Below, piece after piece: positions 49,407 to 57,778 of a DNA stretch of 57,778 bases (within the stretch, counting starts at the first letter, position 1; every line of letters begins with the position of its first letter). Origin of the DNA: Methanobrevibacter sp. (lineage in GTDB: Archaea > Methanobacteriota > Methanobacteria > Methanobacteriales > Methanobacteriaceae); NCBI GenBank assembly GCA_017473945.1, contig JAFUIW010000009.1, positions 1-57,778 of the forward strand, written 5' to 3'. The position numbers and the translations under genes were made by a program. The notes below the pieces were generated by a model. That model did no database searches and had not been told where the DNA came from. It saw only the letters and a list, made by a program, of their open reading frames with translations.

Positions 49407-50237
49407 CTATTTTTCAAGATTTACCCTTTCTGGTGCAGTGAAAATAGTAAATCTATTGTCACGTACAAAACCCACCATAGTAATGTTTCCTGCATGTGCC
49501 ACATCAATACCTGATGATGCCGGTGCAGCATTTGAAATGATTATCGGAATTCCAACCCTAATCACCTTTATAAGCATGTCAGCAGGCATTCTTCCACTAT
49601 ATGAAATGTAGCATTTTGAAAAGTCATATCCTTCCTTTGAAGCAGCACCTATCACTTTATCAACCGCAACATGACGGCTCACATCTTCACGAATTATAAT
49701 ATTATCCCCATATTTTAGCTGGGCAACATGAACACCAGCTGTCTTTTGCCAGATTTTAGCCTCATCAGTAAGATGTTTGATATCTTTGATTATTTGGGTA
49801 GCATCAATTATTAAATCTGACGTATTTGGCTCAATTGTTTTAAGCTCAGAACGAATACCACCAGCATTGTCAGAGTTCACACCCTGATATTCAAGAAGTC
49901 TGCAAACACATGCATGTTCACAGTTTCCCTTTCTTTCCTGGACAATGCCCTCCTGTTCAAGGTCTTCTTCAGGATTGTGTGTGAGTTTTGTTGAAACAAG
50001 TACGTTTGTTCCATCGAGTTTAATTGATTCTATATCCGAGTAATCCTTTATTAAACCTTCACCAAGGCAATATCCTATTGCAAAGTCTTTCAAGTCTTTA
50101 GGATATGTTGAAAACTTTCGTGGAGGCAAATAATCAATAAATAGATAAGTATATTCATCATCCACACTGTTTTCTTTAATGGTTTTATATTCACCATCTT
50201 TCCATTGGATAACATCAGTCTGTCTTAAAAATTCCAT
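49407..50237 (-). CDS. fdhD: formate dehydrogenase accessory sulfurtransferase FdhD
   Basis: 276 residues. DLKDFAIGYCLGEGLI, KTAGVHVA, DVSRHVAVDKVIGAA and SGRMPADMLIKV are family signatures. CEHACVC holds the cysteines that carry persulfide sulfur. FdhD transfers sulfur to the molybdenum or tungsten bis-pterin cofactor of formate dehydrogenase, which these methanogens use to grow on formate. No formate dehydrogenase gene is in the window. Its promoter carries the same palindrome (50265) as the ligase, LarE and flavoprotein genes, so it belongs to their regulon. Confidence 0.92.
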   Translation of the reverse strand: MEFLRQTDVIQWKDGEYKTIKENSVDDEYTYLFIDYLPPRKFSTYPKDLKDFAIGYCLGEGLIKDYSDIESIKLDGTNVLVSTKLTHNPEEDLEQEGIVQERKGNCEHACVCRLLEYQGVNSDNAGGIRSELKTIEPNTSDLIIDATQIIKDIKHLTDEAKIWQKTAGVHVAQLKYGDNIIIREDVSRHVAVDKVIGAASKEGYDFSKCYISYSGRMPADMLIKVIRVGIPIIISNAAPASSGIDVAHAGNITMVGFVRDNRFTIFTAPERVNLEK

Positions 50238-50262
50238 GTTTTCTCAACCTCAATTATAAATA

Positions 50263-50278
50263 TTAACAATTGTTATAT
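50263..50278. promoter_or_regulatory. palindromic operator upstream of fdhD
   Basis: TTAACAATTGTTATAT with exact core AACAATTGTT (50265-50274), directly downstream of a TATA-like AAATATAAATAT on the minus strand and about 28 bases before the fdhD ATG. Confidence 0.6.
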
Positions 50279-50295
50279 TTATATTTTAAAAAAAA

Positions 50296-51282
50296 TTAGG
50301 AAATTAGACAGACACTTTCCTTTTTCCAATAACAATTATTGCATGTCTTACATTCAGATTTTCCATGCCCATCAGATTTCCATTTGGTTAAAAATGTAGG
50401 GTCTTTTACAAAAGGCCTTTGCATTGAAACAAAACCAATATCAGTGTTATTGAGCAGTTCATTGATTTTATCCATATCTGACCTCCCTCCACCTAACACA
50501 ACCGGAATAGAAACATTCTTTGCAACTTTATCTGCAAATCCAACCAGCATGTCCTGATTGGATTGGCCTTTTCTAAAATATTGTGGAGATAGAAATCTGG
50601 TAATCTGCAAGCTGTCCGCACCGTTTTCAGCCAAAATTTTACAAATTTCCAAAGAATCTTCTTCATCTTGATACAAGTTAACTTTACAGTGTACATGCAA
50701 ATCAGTAGTCTTTTTGATTAATTTGATTATCTCTAAAACCATTTTTACACGATTATAAGTGCTTCCACCATAATCATCATCACGTGTGTTTTCAAATGGA
50801 TCCATGACACGAGACAGATAGAAATTGTTTCCAATGCACAGTTCTATTCCATCAAAACCTGCAAACATTATCTTTTTTGCTGCAACAACATAATCTGCTT
50901 GAATTGTACGAATATCTTCCAAAGTCAAGTCATTGACTTCCATCATCTGCTTGCCATTTACATTGCAGTTAACAAAACCAATTTGAGCAAAAATTGGAGT
51001 GTTGTTTTCATTGGCAATGCTAGTTATCTCTTTAAAATCCTTAATGAATGATGGTGCATTAATATAATCAGTGAAATCACTGAACCTATCATGACTATAC
51101 ATTGAAATTAACTCAGTTACAATGATGCCAACATTGTTTTTAGCAAGTTTTTCATATCTTTCAAAGACTTCTTGAGTTAAATTCTTTCCTGAATCATTTT
51201 GTGATTCCCACAAGCCGTTTCTTATAATTCGGCTGGAAACATCAAGATTGCCAAATTTAGTGTTATCAAATATGTCTTTCAT
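50296..51282 (-). CDS. Old-Yellow-Enzyme-type NADH:flavin oxidoreductase
   Basis: 328 residues. The FMN barrel is visible in sequence: NTKFGNLDVSSRIIRNGLWES, FAQIGFVN, FDGIELCIGNNFYLSRVMDPFENTRDDDYGGST and VVLGGGRSDMDKINE. The C-terminal CKTCNNCYWKKESVC adds a cysteine cluster, as in the iron-sulfur (2,4-dienoyl-CoA reductase/trimethylamine dehydrogenase) branch, although the second large domain is absent. It lies upstream of fdhD on the same strand, with 58 bases and an operator between them, so it is probably a separate unit. The substrate is unknown. Confidence 0.8.
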   Translation of the reverse strand: MKDIFDNTKFGNLDVSSRIIRNGLWESQNDSGKNLTQEVFERYEKLAKNNVGIIVTELISMYSHDRFSDFTDYINAPSFIKDFKEITSIANENNTPIFAQIGFVNCNVNGKQMMEVNDLTLEDIRTIQADYVVAAKKIMFAGFDGIELCIGNNFYLSRVMDPFENTRDDDYGGSTYNRVKMVLEIIKLIKKTTDLHVHCKVNLYQDEEDSLEICKILAENGADSLQITRFLSPQYFRKGQSNQDMLVGFADKVAKNVSIPVVLGGGRSDMDKINELLNNTDIGFVSMQRPFVKDPTFLTKWKSDGHGKSECKTCNNCYWKKESVCLIS

Positions 51283-51370
51283 GGTTACATATTAGAAAAA
51301 TGAATATAAAAAGGAGAAAGTAATTCATGAATTACCTAAAATTATTAAACCACCAATTAAAAAATAGGTA

Positions 51371-53833
51371 TCACAATAATTCTTTTTCAGCCAAATATTT
51401 ACCAGTTAAACTATTTGGAGTGTTGATAATATCTTCCAGACTTCCACTGGCTAAGATTTCTCCGCCGTAATTGTCATCATCAATCCCAATATCAATAATA
51501 TAATCTGCATTTGCAATCAAGTCCAAATCATGCTCAATTACAATAACGGTAGCTCCCCTGTCAATCAGATTATCAAACACATCAATCAAGACCTTAACAT
51601 CCAACGGATGAAGTCCTATTGTCGGCTCGTCAAATATGAAAACTGAATTCTTCTGTGATTTCCCAATTTCAGATGCCAGTTTAAGTCTTTGCGCTTCTCC
51701 ACCAGACAGGCTTGGAGTTGCTTCACCTAAAGTTAAATAACCTAATCCTAAATCAGACAGCTTTTGCAATTTGGATGTAACTTTCTTAAGTTCAAACAAT
51801 TCTTCAAGAGCTTCATCAACTGTCAGCGACATTATATCCGCTAGAGACAGCCCATTGAATCTTGTTTTTTCAATATCTGAATTGTATCTTGATCCATCAC
51901 AGTCAGGACAGGTCATTTCAACATCCGGCAGGAACTGTACATCCATTGACACACTGCCTGTTCCATTGCATATTTCACATCTTAGTTTTCCAATATTGTA
52001 TGAAAAATCAGCTGTTTTATATTCATCAGACAGTTTGGAAAACTCTCGCCTTAACTCGTCAAGAACTTTAGAATAGGTTCCAACAGTACTTCTTACGTTT
52101 TTACCTATTGGAACACTGTCAATCAAATCAATCTTTTTGATGTTGCCACAGTCCAAATCTTGAACATTTTCAGGCTATTCATCACCGTTAATGTGGGCAT
52201 TAACTGCAGGATAAAGTGCTTCTAAAAGCAAGGTTGTTTTTCCACTTCCCGAAACACCTGTTACAACTGTCAGCTTGCCCTTTGGAATTTGAACATCAAT
52301 CGGTTTTACATTGTGAATTTCAGAAGTTTTTATCTCGATAAAACCGTTTTCAAAAACATCCCCTGATTTATCCCTTATGATGATTTTTTCTGAATTTGAT
52401 AAAAATGGAGCGATTTGTGATGATTCATTGAATTTTATTTCATCAAGAGTTCCCTGTGCTATAATATTTCCTCCATCAGCACCTGCAGTCGGCCCCAATT
52501 CAACCATATAATCTGCAATGCCCAATATTTTTGTGTCATGGTCAACCAAAATGATTGAATTTCCATCATCAACCAAATGCCTGATGACACTGATTAGACC
52601 ATTGACATTATCAGGATGAAGACCGATTGACGGCTCATCCAATACATATAGAACTCCTGTTGTATGGTTTCTCAATGTTTTTGCAAGCTGCATTCTCTGA
52701 AGCTCCCCAGTTGATAATGTATTGGCCGGCCTGTCAAGGGAAATGTAGCTTAAACCCAAATCCAGCAAAATTGTGGCATTATCCATAAACTCTTCAAGGA
52801 TGTTTTCTCCCATCTGCCTGACGCCATCCGGAAGCTCGCCTACAACTTCCCGAATCCATATGACCAGCTCTTTGAGATCCATATGGCAGGCTTCAGCCAA
52901 GTTGATTCCGCCAAGTAAAGTTTTCCTTGCTTTTGAATTAATTCTGGCACCTTCACAGTCTGGACAAGGCTGTGTTGTCAGGTATTTGTTAATCCTTTGA
53001 AGACCCTTTTCTGTTTTTGCCTTTTTAAGAGCCTCTTCTACAGCCTTATGGGCATTTCTATACTCTGCATTCAGCTCAAACAACTTGCCGTTTTTTGATG
53101 GAATGTTAATATATCTTTTAACTGCAGGCCCATTATAGACAATGTCCTTTTCCTCATCAGCCAAATCCTTAAACGGCACATCAATCCTAACGCCCAGCTC
53201 GCCTGCAACATGATACATCCATGAAATACCAAACATGTTCCATGACTCGACAGCACCATCTTCAAGAGTTTTTGTCTCATCACCCACCAATGTTGAATCA
53301 TCAATGCCTCTTATAAAACCAGTCCCGCTGCATGTAGGGCATGCCCCATCTGAGTTGAATGCATATTCCTCAGCACCCAATCCATAGAACTCTTCACCAC
53401 ATTCAGGACATTTGATTGGAATTTCACGTGCCACATTCAATGTTGCTTCCTGAAGGTGCCCGTTCGGACAGGTGTAGTTACCGCATCTTGAATACAATAA
53501 TCTTAACGAGTTTAAAAGTTCAGTGGATGTTCCAAAAGTTGATCTTATATTTGGAACATTGGGACGCTGATGAAGCGCCAAGGCTGCAGGAACATACTGT
53601 ATTAAGTCAACCTGTGCCTTTTCGGTTTGTGAGATTCTTCTGCGAGTATATGTTGAAAGAGCATCCAAATATCTTCTGGAACCTTCAGAGTACAATACCC
53701 CCAATGCCAGCGATGATTTGCCGCTCCCTGAAACTCCTGAAATAGCTACAATCTTTCCAAGAGGAATATCAACATCAATGTTTTTTAGATTATGAACCTT
53801 CGCTCCCCTAATGATTATCATATCTTGGTACAT
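51371..53833 (-). pseudogene. UvrA-like ABC ATPase interrupted by one in-frame TAG
   Basis: Two open frames in the same reading register make an 820-codon UvrA paralog. The first (52175-53833) has the first ABC module (GVSGSGKSSLALGVLYSEG, CPECGEEF and CPTCSGTGF zinc cysteines, LSTGELQRMQLAKTL, LYVLDEPSIGLHP) and the second Walker A (GVSGSGKTTLL). It ends at TAG (52175-52177). The second (51371-52156) supplies the rest (CEICNGTG, LSGGEAQRLKLASE, FIFDEPTIGLHP). Only six codons separate them, and no shift is needed. The second frame would need a TTG start. At 820 codons it is shorter than canonical UvrA. Repair or drug-resistance roles are both known for such paralogs. Confidence 0.85.
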
Positions 53834-53877
53834 ACTCTAATATTTACTTTGAATCATAATAAAATTTACCGACAAAT

Positions 53878-54432
53878 TTAATAACCTTGTTGATCAAAGT
53901 GATTTTTAATTTTTAGATAAAATTCATCACTTGAAAAGCCAAAATCATTATTGAAAGATTTATAAGCCAATTCACAATCTTTATTTAAGTTAAATCTGAA
54001 ATCAGGGTTTTTATCAAATAATTTTTTAAAGCAAGTTTTAGAATTCTCAGGTAATGGAACATCCTCAAAAGGAATTTTTTCAACTAAGACTGTCATGGAA
54101 AGGGAAAGAACAGTGAATTGAAGAGCAGATGCATAGGCATCATAATACTCGCCATAATCCAAATTTACATCAAAATATATCAAAAAGTTAATCAGCACAT
54201 GAGAAATCCAAATCAGAGAGTTAGGTTCAAATTTTTCCAGTTGCAAATCTGTGAACTTGAAAAGCTTACTTTCCATGCCCATATCTTCGCCATCCTCACA
54301 AAATTTGACAAATTCAATAAATGAATAATTTGTAAGATATTTGAGATAGGCGCCCTTTACCTGCTCATCACAATCATACTTTTCAATTTTTTTCAAATCC
54401 TTGCGTCTCAATATTTTTGGATAAGTAAACAT
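53878..54432 (-). CDS. hypothetical protein
   Basis: 184 residues, not recognised. Mainly helical. Residues about 75-120 are fairly hydrophobic (NSLIWISHVLINFLIYFDVN, ALQFTVLSLSMTVLVEKI) but with polar interruptions, more like a buried helical core than membrane segments. It begins MFTYPKILRRKDLKKIEKYDC. It lies downstream of the purA region and upstream of the UvrA-like gene, with no close spacing to either. A TATTGTTACAATA dyad occurs 45 bases before its start. Confidence 0.55.
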   Translation of the reverse strand: MFTYPKILRRKDLKKIEKYDCDEQVKGAYLKYLTNYSFIEFVKFCEDGEDMGMESKLFKFTDLQLEKFEPNSLIWISHVLINFLIYFDVNLDYGEYYDAYASALQFTVLSLSMTVLVEKIPFEDVPLPENSKTCFKKLFDKNPDFRFNLNKDCELAYKSFNNDFGFSSDEFYLKIKNHFDQQGY

Positions 54433-54689
54433 TAAAATCGTACCTCATTCAATTTTTTAGTCATTATTAACCGCATTTATTGTTACAATATATTCAATAT
54501 ATGCAACCATTCCTAAAACCTCATATTTATTAACGGCCCCAATACCATTTGGAGGCAAATATTTGAATTTTAAATCATTTTAATTCTTCATTAAAGTTTT
54601 GAAATGATAAATCCCTATCTAAACTTTGAGTATATTCCAAAATAAGTTCTTAACCTGAGGAATATAATCCTCACCAGTTTTAATAATCA

Positions 54690-54728
54690 TAAAAAAAGAG
54701 TGTAAAAAGAATTATAATAATTCTTTTC
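54690..54728 (-). terminator. terminator after purA
   Basis: AAAAGAATTA and TAATTCTTTT around 54705-54728 are complementary and are followed on the minus strand by a U-rich run. The purA stop codon is inside the hairpin. The rest of the 54433-54711 gap shows nothing else. Confidence 0.55.
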
Positions 54729-55731
54729 TTAAATCAATTGTATCTTTCAAATCAGGACCTGTTGAAATAATAGTTACAGGCACACCAGTTTCAGTTTGAA
54801 TGTCTTCAATGAAAGCTTTTGTTTCATCAGAAAGTAAATCATAGTCCTGTACACGAGCACAGTCAAACAATCTATCAACACATGTTAAAGCAATTTGAGT
54901 TGCACCATTGATTCTGCATGACTCTTTAGCAAGCTCCATGTCAAAGTAACCAATTCTTCTACGTCTTCCGGTTACAACACCATATTCTTCAAGGCCTTTG
55001 CTTTCAGCTTCTTCCTGAGTCATTTCTGTTGGGAACGGACCTTCTCCAACACGTGAAATATAAGCTTTGAATACATTAATGACTTCATCAACTTTAGTTG
55101 GTCCCACACCGACATCTGCAGCAAATGTAGATGCGGTAGTGTCTTTACTTGTTACAAATGGATAGGTTCCGTAATAAAGTGAAAGGGCAAAACCCTGTGA
55201 ACCTTCAATGAATACGTCCTCACCATTGTCAATAGCTTCATTGACTTCAAGAGACACATCGGTAATGTAGTCTTCAAGTTCAGGAACATCTTTCGCCAAA
55301 TCAATAGTTCTTAATACACGATCTGAATTAGCCGGTCCGCATCCAGAACCTGTACTTCCAATTTTCTTGGCCAAATGTTCTGAAGCTTTATCTCTTGACA
55401 TATGATCCTCGTTAATGATTGCACATCTAGGATCAACACACATTCTTTCTTTAACATTATATTTCTTTAAATCTTCAAATTCCTTAAATAATACATCAGG
55501 ATTAACTAAAACTCCAGCACCAATCATGAGTTTAGCATCAGTATGTACAAAACCAGAGGGAGTCAATCTTAAACCATACTTCTCTCCATTGAATTCAACA
55601 GAATGCCCTGCATTTGGCCCAACTCCTGCACGAGCAATTATATCTGGTTTATCATTGTCACAAAGGTAAGTAATACATTTTCCTTTACCTTCGTCACCCC
55701 ATGCTCCACCAACTAAAATACTACAAGTCAT
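54712..55731 (-). CDS. purA: adenylosuccinate synthetase
   Basis: 339 residues. [12 protein letters not shown] is the GTP-binding start, GPNAGHSV the IMP site, [12 protein letters not shown] and RRRRIGYFD are further signatures. It joins IMP and aspartate with GTP in AMP synthesis. At about 340 residues it belongs to the short archaeal form, lacking segments of the about 430-residue bacterial enzyme. Monocistronic. Confidence 0.95.
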   Translation of the reverse strand: MTCSILVGGAWGDEGKGKCITYLCDNDKPDIIARAGVGPNAGHSVEFNGEKYGLRLTPSGFVHTDAKLMIGAGVLVNPDVLFKEFEDLKKYNVKERMCVDPRCAIINEDHMSRDKASEHLAKKIGSTGSGCGPANSDRVLRTIDLAKDVPELEDYITDVSLEVNEAIDNGEDVFIEGSQGFALSLYYGTYPFVTSKDTTASTFAADVGVGPTKVDEVINVFKAYISRVGEGPFPTEMTQEEAESKGLEEYGVVTGRRRRIGYFDMELAKESCRINGATQIALTCVDRLFDCARVQDYDLLSDETKAFIEDIQTETGVPVTIISTGPDLKDTIDLRKELL

Positions 55732-55916
55732 TTACATAACTCCTTATAAAATTAATATTTGAAAATTTATAAAATTTTCATACCACTAATATTATATAAT
55801 TACTAATTAAAAAGCTTTTCCAAAATTTAAGTTTTATATTCAAAATTATTTCATATAATATAAATATAATATAAAATAAAGATGTATATACTATTTAAAT
55901 AATTTAGGTAATTCGC

Positions 55917-57778
55917 ATGCATGTTGAAAGACAATACAGAGAATTGGAAAAAATCGAAGAGGTTCGAGTTTATAATCTTAATCCCGATGACATGTATCAG
56001 GAAGCTCCTCAAGTTAAAAAACCTGAAAAAGTCCGTTTTAGTAATGTAATGAAACACGTACCTTCAGATATTAATGTATTCCTACCAATTGATGATGGAA
56101 ATGATTTTATCATAGAAAGAATTGGTTGGAACTTGCTGGAAAGAGCAAATGCACATTTAGAAGACGTGGAAGGTCGTAAATTAAGCCAACTTTCACCGTT
56201 TTACTATGAACTTTTAAAAGATAATTTTAAAGAAGTTTTGGAAAGCAAAAAAACCAAATCCATGAGAATATTTTACTACATTAGTGATCGAATCAGAACA
56301 CTTGCAAACATCAATATTCTTTGTGATGAAGGTGAAATTTACATAATTTCCGATTTAAAAAATCATTTTGAGGAAGTTAAAACTAAAGAGGAACAAAAAG
56401 AGGAAGAAGATGAAAATAAAGCGAATCTAATAGAATATTTCTCACAGACCGGAAGTTACTATAAAACAAGAAATGAATTTACATGGACTCCAGGAATTTA
56501 TAATATAATAAACCGTTCCAAGGAGCCTGGAGATTCATATTATAACATTATTTTTGATTTGGTAATTCCTGAAGACCGCCCATTGGTTGAAGAGTTACTG
56601 GAGACAATGAGTCCTGAAACTGACACTTATGAAAATATTATCAGGATAAAAACTCCTGGCGGACACATCAAATATCTAGACACATATTTATACTCCAAAT
56701 TTGATGAAAATGGTGAAGAGATTAGTCATTATGGATTATTTAAGGACATCAGTGTTGATACCCACAAACATATGACCAGACCTGTTGACTTTATGTTAAA
56801 CGGATTTAATCATAATGCAAAATTATCCCTTCTTGTTGAACCCTTAAGCAAACGATATGAGTTTAGTGAAGGATTTTATAAAATGGTTGAAATCCCTAAA
56901 GAAGAATATGTTCACAGCAAAAGCATTATAAACAATATTGTTGAAGAAGATGTTAAAGAGGAACTTAACCAATTAATAGATGGTGAGATTTCTGAAGTAA
57001 ATAGAGTATTTACATATAAAGTGCAGGGTAATGACGAAACCCAAAAGATATGCGAATTATTTATTGAAAGATTTAACTACGGAAATAAAAATCACAGCAT
57101 TGGATTTTTAACAGACATTACCTATGCACGCAAAAAACAACAGGAATTAGTCGAATCAAATGCAACCAAAAATATTCTGATTAAGGAAGTCCACCACAGA
57201 GTTAAAAACAACTTGCAAGTGTTGAGTAGTTTCCTAAACCTTGAGCGCAGAGCATATGGAAACAATCCAAATAGAATTCTAGACAATATGCAAGCAAGAT
57301 TATCATCACTTGCCCTGCTTCATGAAAAGACATATAATACTGAAGATTTCATTAACATAAACCTCGAGGATTACATGACCGATCAGGACTCTACACTACA
57401 TTCCCTGTTTGGAGCGAAAGACATCAACTTCACATCAGAAGTTGATTCTGAAATCCACTTATCAATGGATATAATCACACCATTGCTATTGATAGTTGAT
57501 GAGCTCACAATGAATGCAATAAAACATGCATTCCCGGATTCTGACATGCCAAATAAAACCATATCTAAAAAAATAAGATTTATTGATGAGAACATATGCG
57601 AATTGATACTAAAAGACAATGGAGTTGGACTTAAAAGCCCTGACTCCTTAATAAATCATAATTTAGGATGGGAGATAATAAACAGTTTAACCAGACAAAT
57701 TAACGGAAAAATTGAAATTTTAGATTGTGATGTTGGAACTGGATTTAGAATTATTTTCCCTGTGAATTTCGACTACAC
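55917..57778 (+). CDS. soluble sensor histidine kinase (PAS - PAS - PAS-like - HisKA_2 - HATPase), cut by the window end
   Basis: The frame starts at an ATG (55917-55919) after TTAGGTAA and stays open to the window edge, at least 620 codons. Residues about 25-125 and 150-275 look like PAS folds (IYNIINRSKEPGDSYYNII, then PEDRPLVEELLE, then GGHIKYLDTYLYSK). A third sensory segment follows up to about 405. KEVHHRVKNNLQVLSSFL places the phosphorylated His at about 427 (HisKA_2). DELTMNAIKHAFP is the N box and LKDNGVGL the G1 box. No membrane segment, so it senses an internal signal, perhaps redox or a small ligand. No response regulator is visible in the window. Confidence 0.85.
   Translation, partial: MHVERQYRELEKIEEVRVYNLNPDDMYQEAPQVKKPEKVRFSNVMKHVPSDINVFLPIDDGNDFIIERIGWNLLERANAHLEDVEGRKLSQLSPFYYELLKDNFKEVLESKKTKSMRIFYYISDRIRTLANINILCDEGEIYIISDLKNHFEEVKTKEEQKEEEDENKANLIEYFSQTGSYYKTRNEFTWTPGIYNIINRSKEPGDSYYNIIFDLVIPEDRPLVEELLETMSPETDTYENIIRIKTPGGHIKYLDTYLYSKFDENGEEISHYGLFKDISVDTHKHMTRPVDFMLNGFNHNAKLSLLVEPLSKRYEFSEGFYKMVEIPKEEYVHSKSIINNIVEEDVKEELNQLIDGEISEVNRVFTYKVQGNDETQKICELFIERFNYGNKNHSIGFLTDITYARKKQQELVESNATKNILIKEVHHRVKNNLQVLSSFLNLERRAYGNNPNRILDNMQARLSSLALLHEKTYNTEDFININLEDYMTDQDSTLHSLFGAKDINFTSEVDSEIHLSMDIITPLLLIVDELTMNAIKHAFPDSDMPNKTISKKIRFIDENICELILKDNGVGLKSPDSLINHNLGWEIINSLTRQINGKIEILDCDVGTGFRIIFPVNFDY

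Noticed and set aside
52175..52177. Pyrrolysine encoded by the in-frame TAG of the UvrA-like gene
   Set aside because: No pyl genes are visible and Methanobacteriales are not known to use pyrrolysine. UvrA has no reason to carry it. A nonsense mutation or sequence error is simpler.
54478..54490. TATTGTTACAATA dyad as another copy of the regulon palindrome
   Set aside because: The centre differs (TTGTTACAA instead of AACAATTGTT) and it precedes an unrelated unknown gene. Dyads of this length are expected in such AT-rich DNA.

Overview
The window is AT-rich archaeal DNA, almost certainly from a methanogen of the Methanobacteriales and most like Methanobrevibacter. The diagnostic genes are the split small subunit of family-B DNA polymerase (PolB2), ribosomal protein S8e, SRP19, archaeal-type PheS, HypE, a DUF2121/connectase gene and a 1635-residue adhesin-like protein of the kind typical of gut Methanobrevibacter. 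Starts are mostly preceded by GGTGA/GGAGG-type ribosome binding sites. No rRNA, tRNA, CRISPR array or insertion sequence was found.

Layout. 1-10.7 kb is a variable surface region: an Rpn-family nuclease with a stray C-terminal copy behind it, a Gly-rich surface protein, two flavodoxin-type proteins, the giant adhesin with a 735-bp internal duplication, a secreted acetolactate decarboxylase broken by a frameshift, and a broken secreted protein that may be a chagasin-like inhibitor. 11-15.6 kb is a tight operon, hemD - glycosyltransferase - UDP-galactopyranose mutase - srp19 - DHH/RecJ-like, with a palindrome at its presumed promoter. 15.7-32.2 kb is mainly housekeeping: HTH regulator, DEAD helicase, radical SAM protein, a Cas4-like nuclease paired with an apparently dead SNase, RDD protein, hypE, rps8e, acidic small proteins, polB2, HAD, xth-pheS, nitroreductase, and citG-like/hemB. 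It also holds a decayed HxlR regulator and a truncated flavoprotein. 32.4-33.6 kb is a two-gene module (a DUF6932-like nucleotidyltransferase-fold protein broken by one stop, plus an unknown partner). aroC, an MBL hydrolase, connectase and ADP-forming acyl-CoA synthetase follow.

39.6-51.3 kb is the most unusual part. It groups a class II amidotransferase overlapping a glutamate-cysteine ligase-like gene (an EgtC/EgtA-like pair), two paralogous substrate-binding proteins with no permease, a methyltransferase, a ThiS/MoaD-type carrier with a C-terminal Gly-Gly, a GMC-type flavoprotein with two cysteine clusters, a three-cysteine LarE, a ThiF/MoeB-type E1, FdhD and an Old-Yellow-Enzyme-type reductase. 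Near-identical palindromes (core AACAATTGTT) lie in front of five of its transcription units, so I read it as one regulon built around activated sulfur and thiol chemistry. No described pathway that I know has this composition. Its product is unknown.

51.4-57.8 kb holds a UvrA paralog with an in-frame TAG, an unknown protein, purA and the start of a soluble PAS/HisKA_2 histidine kinase cut by the window edge.

Two other themes stand out. Both Rpn-family genes contain a strong internal ribosome binding site and ATG ahead of their C-terminal segment, consistent with gene-within-gene toxin/antitoxin pairs. Five or six genes are disrupted by a single stop or indel, which is either real decay of accessory genes or residual assembly error.
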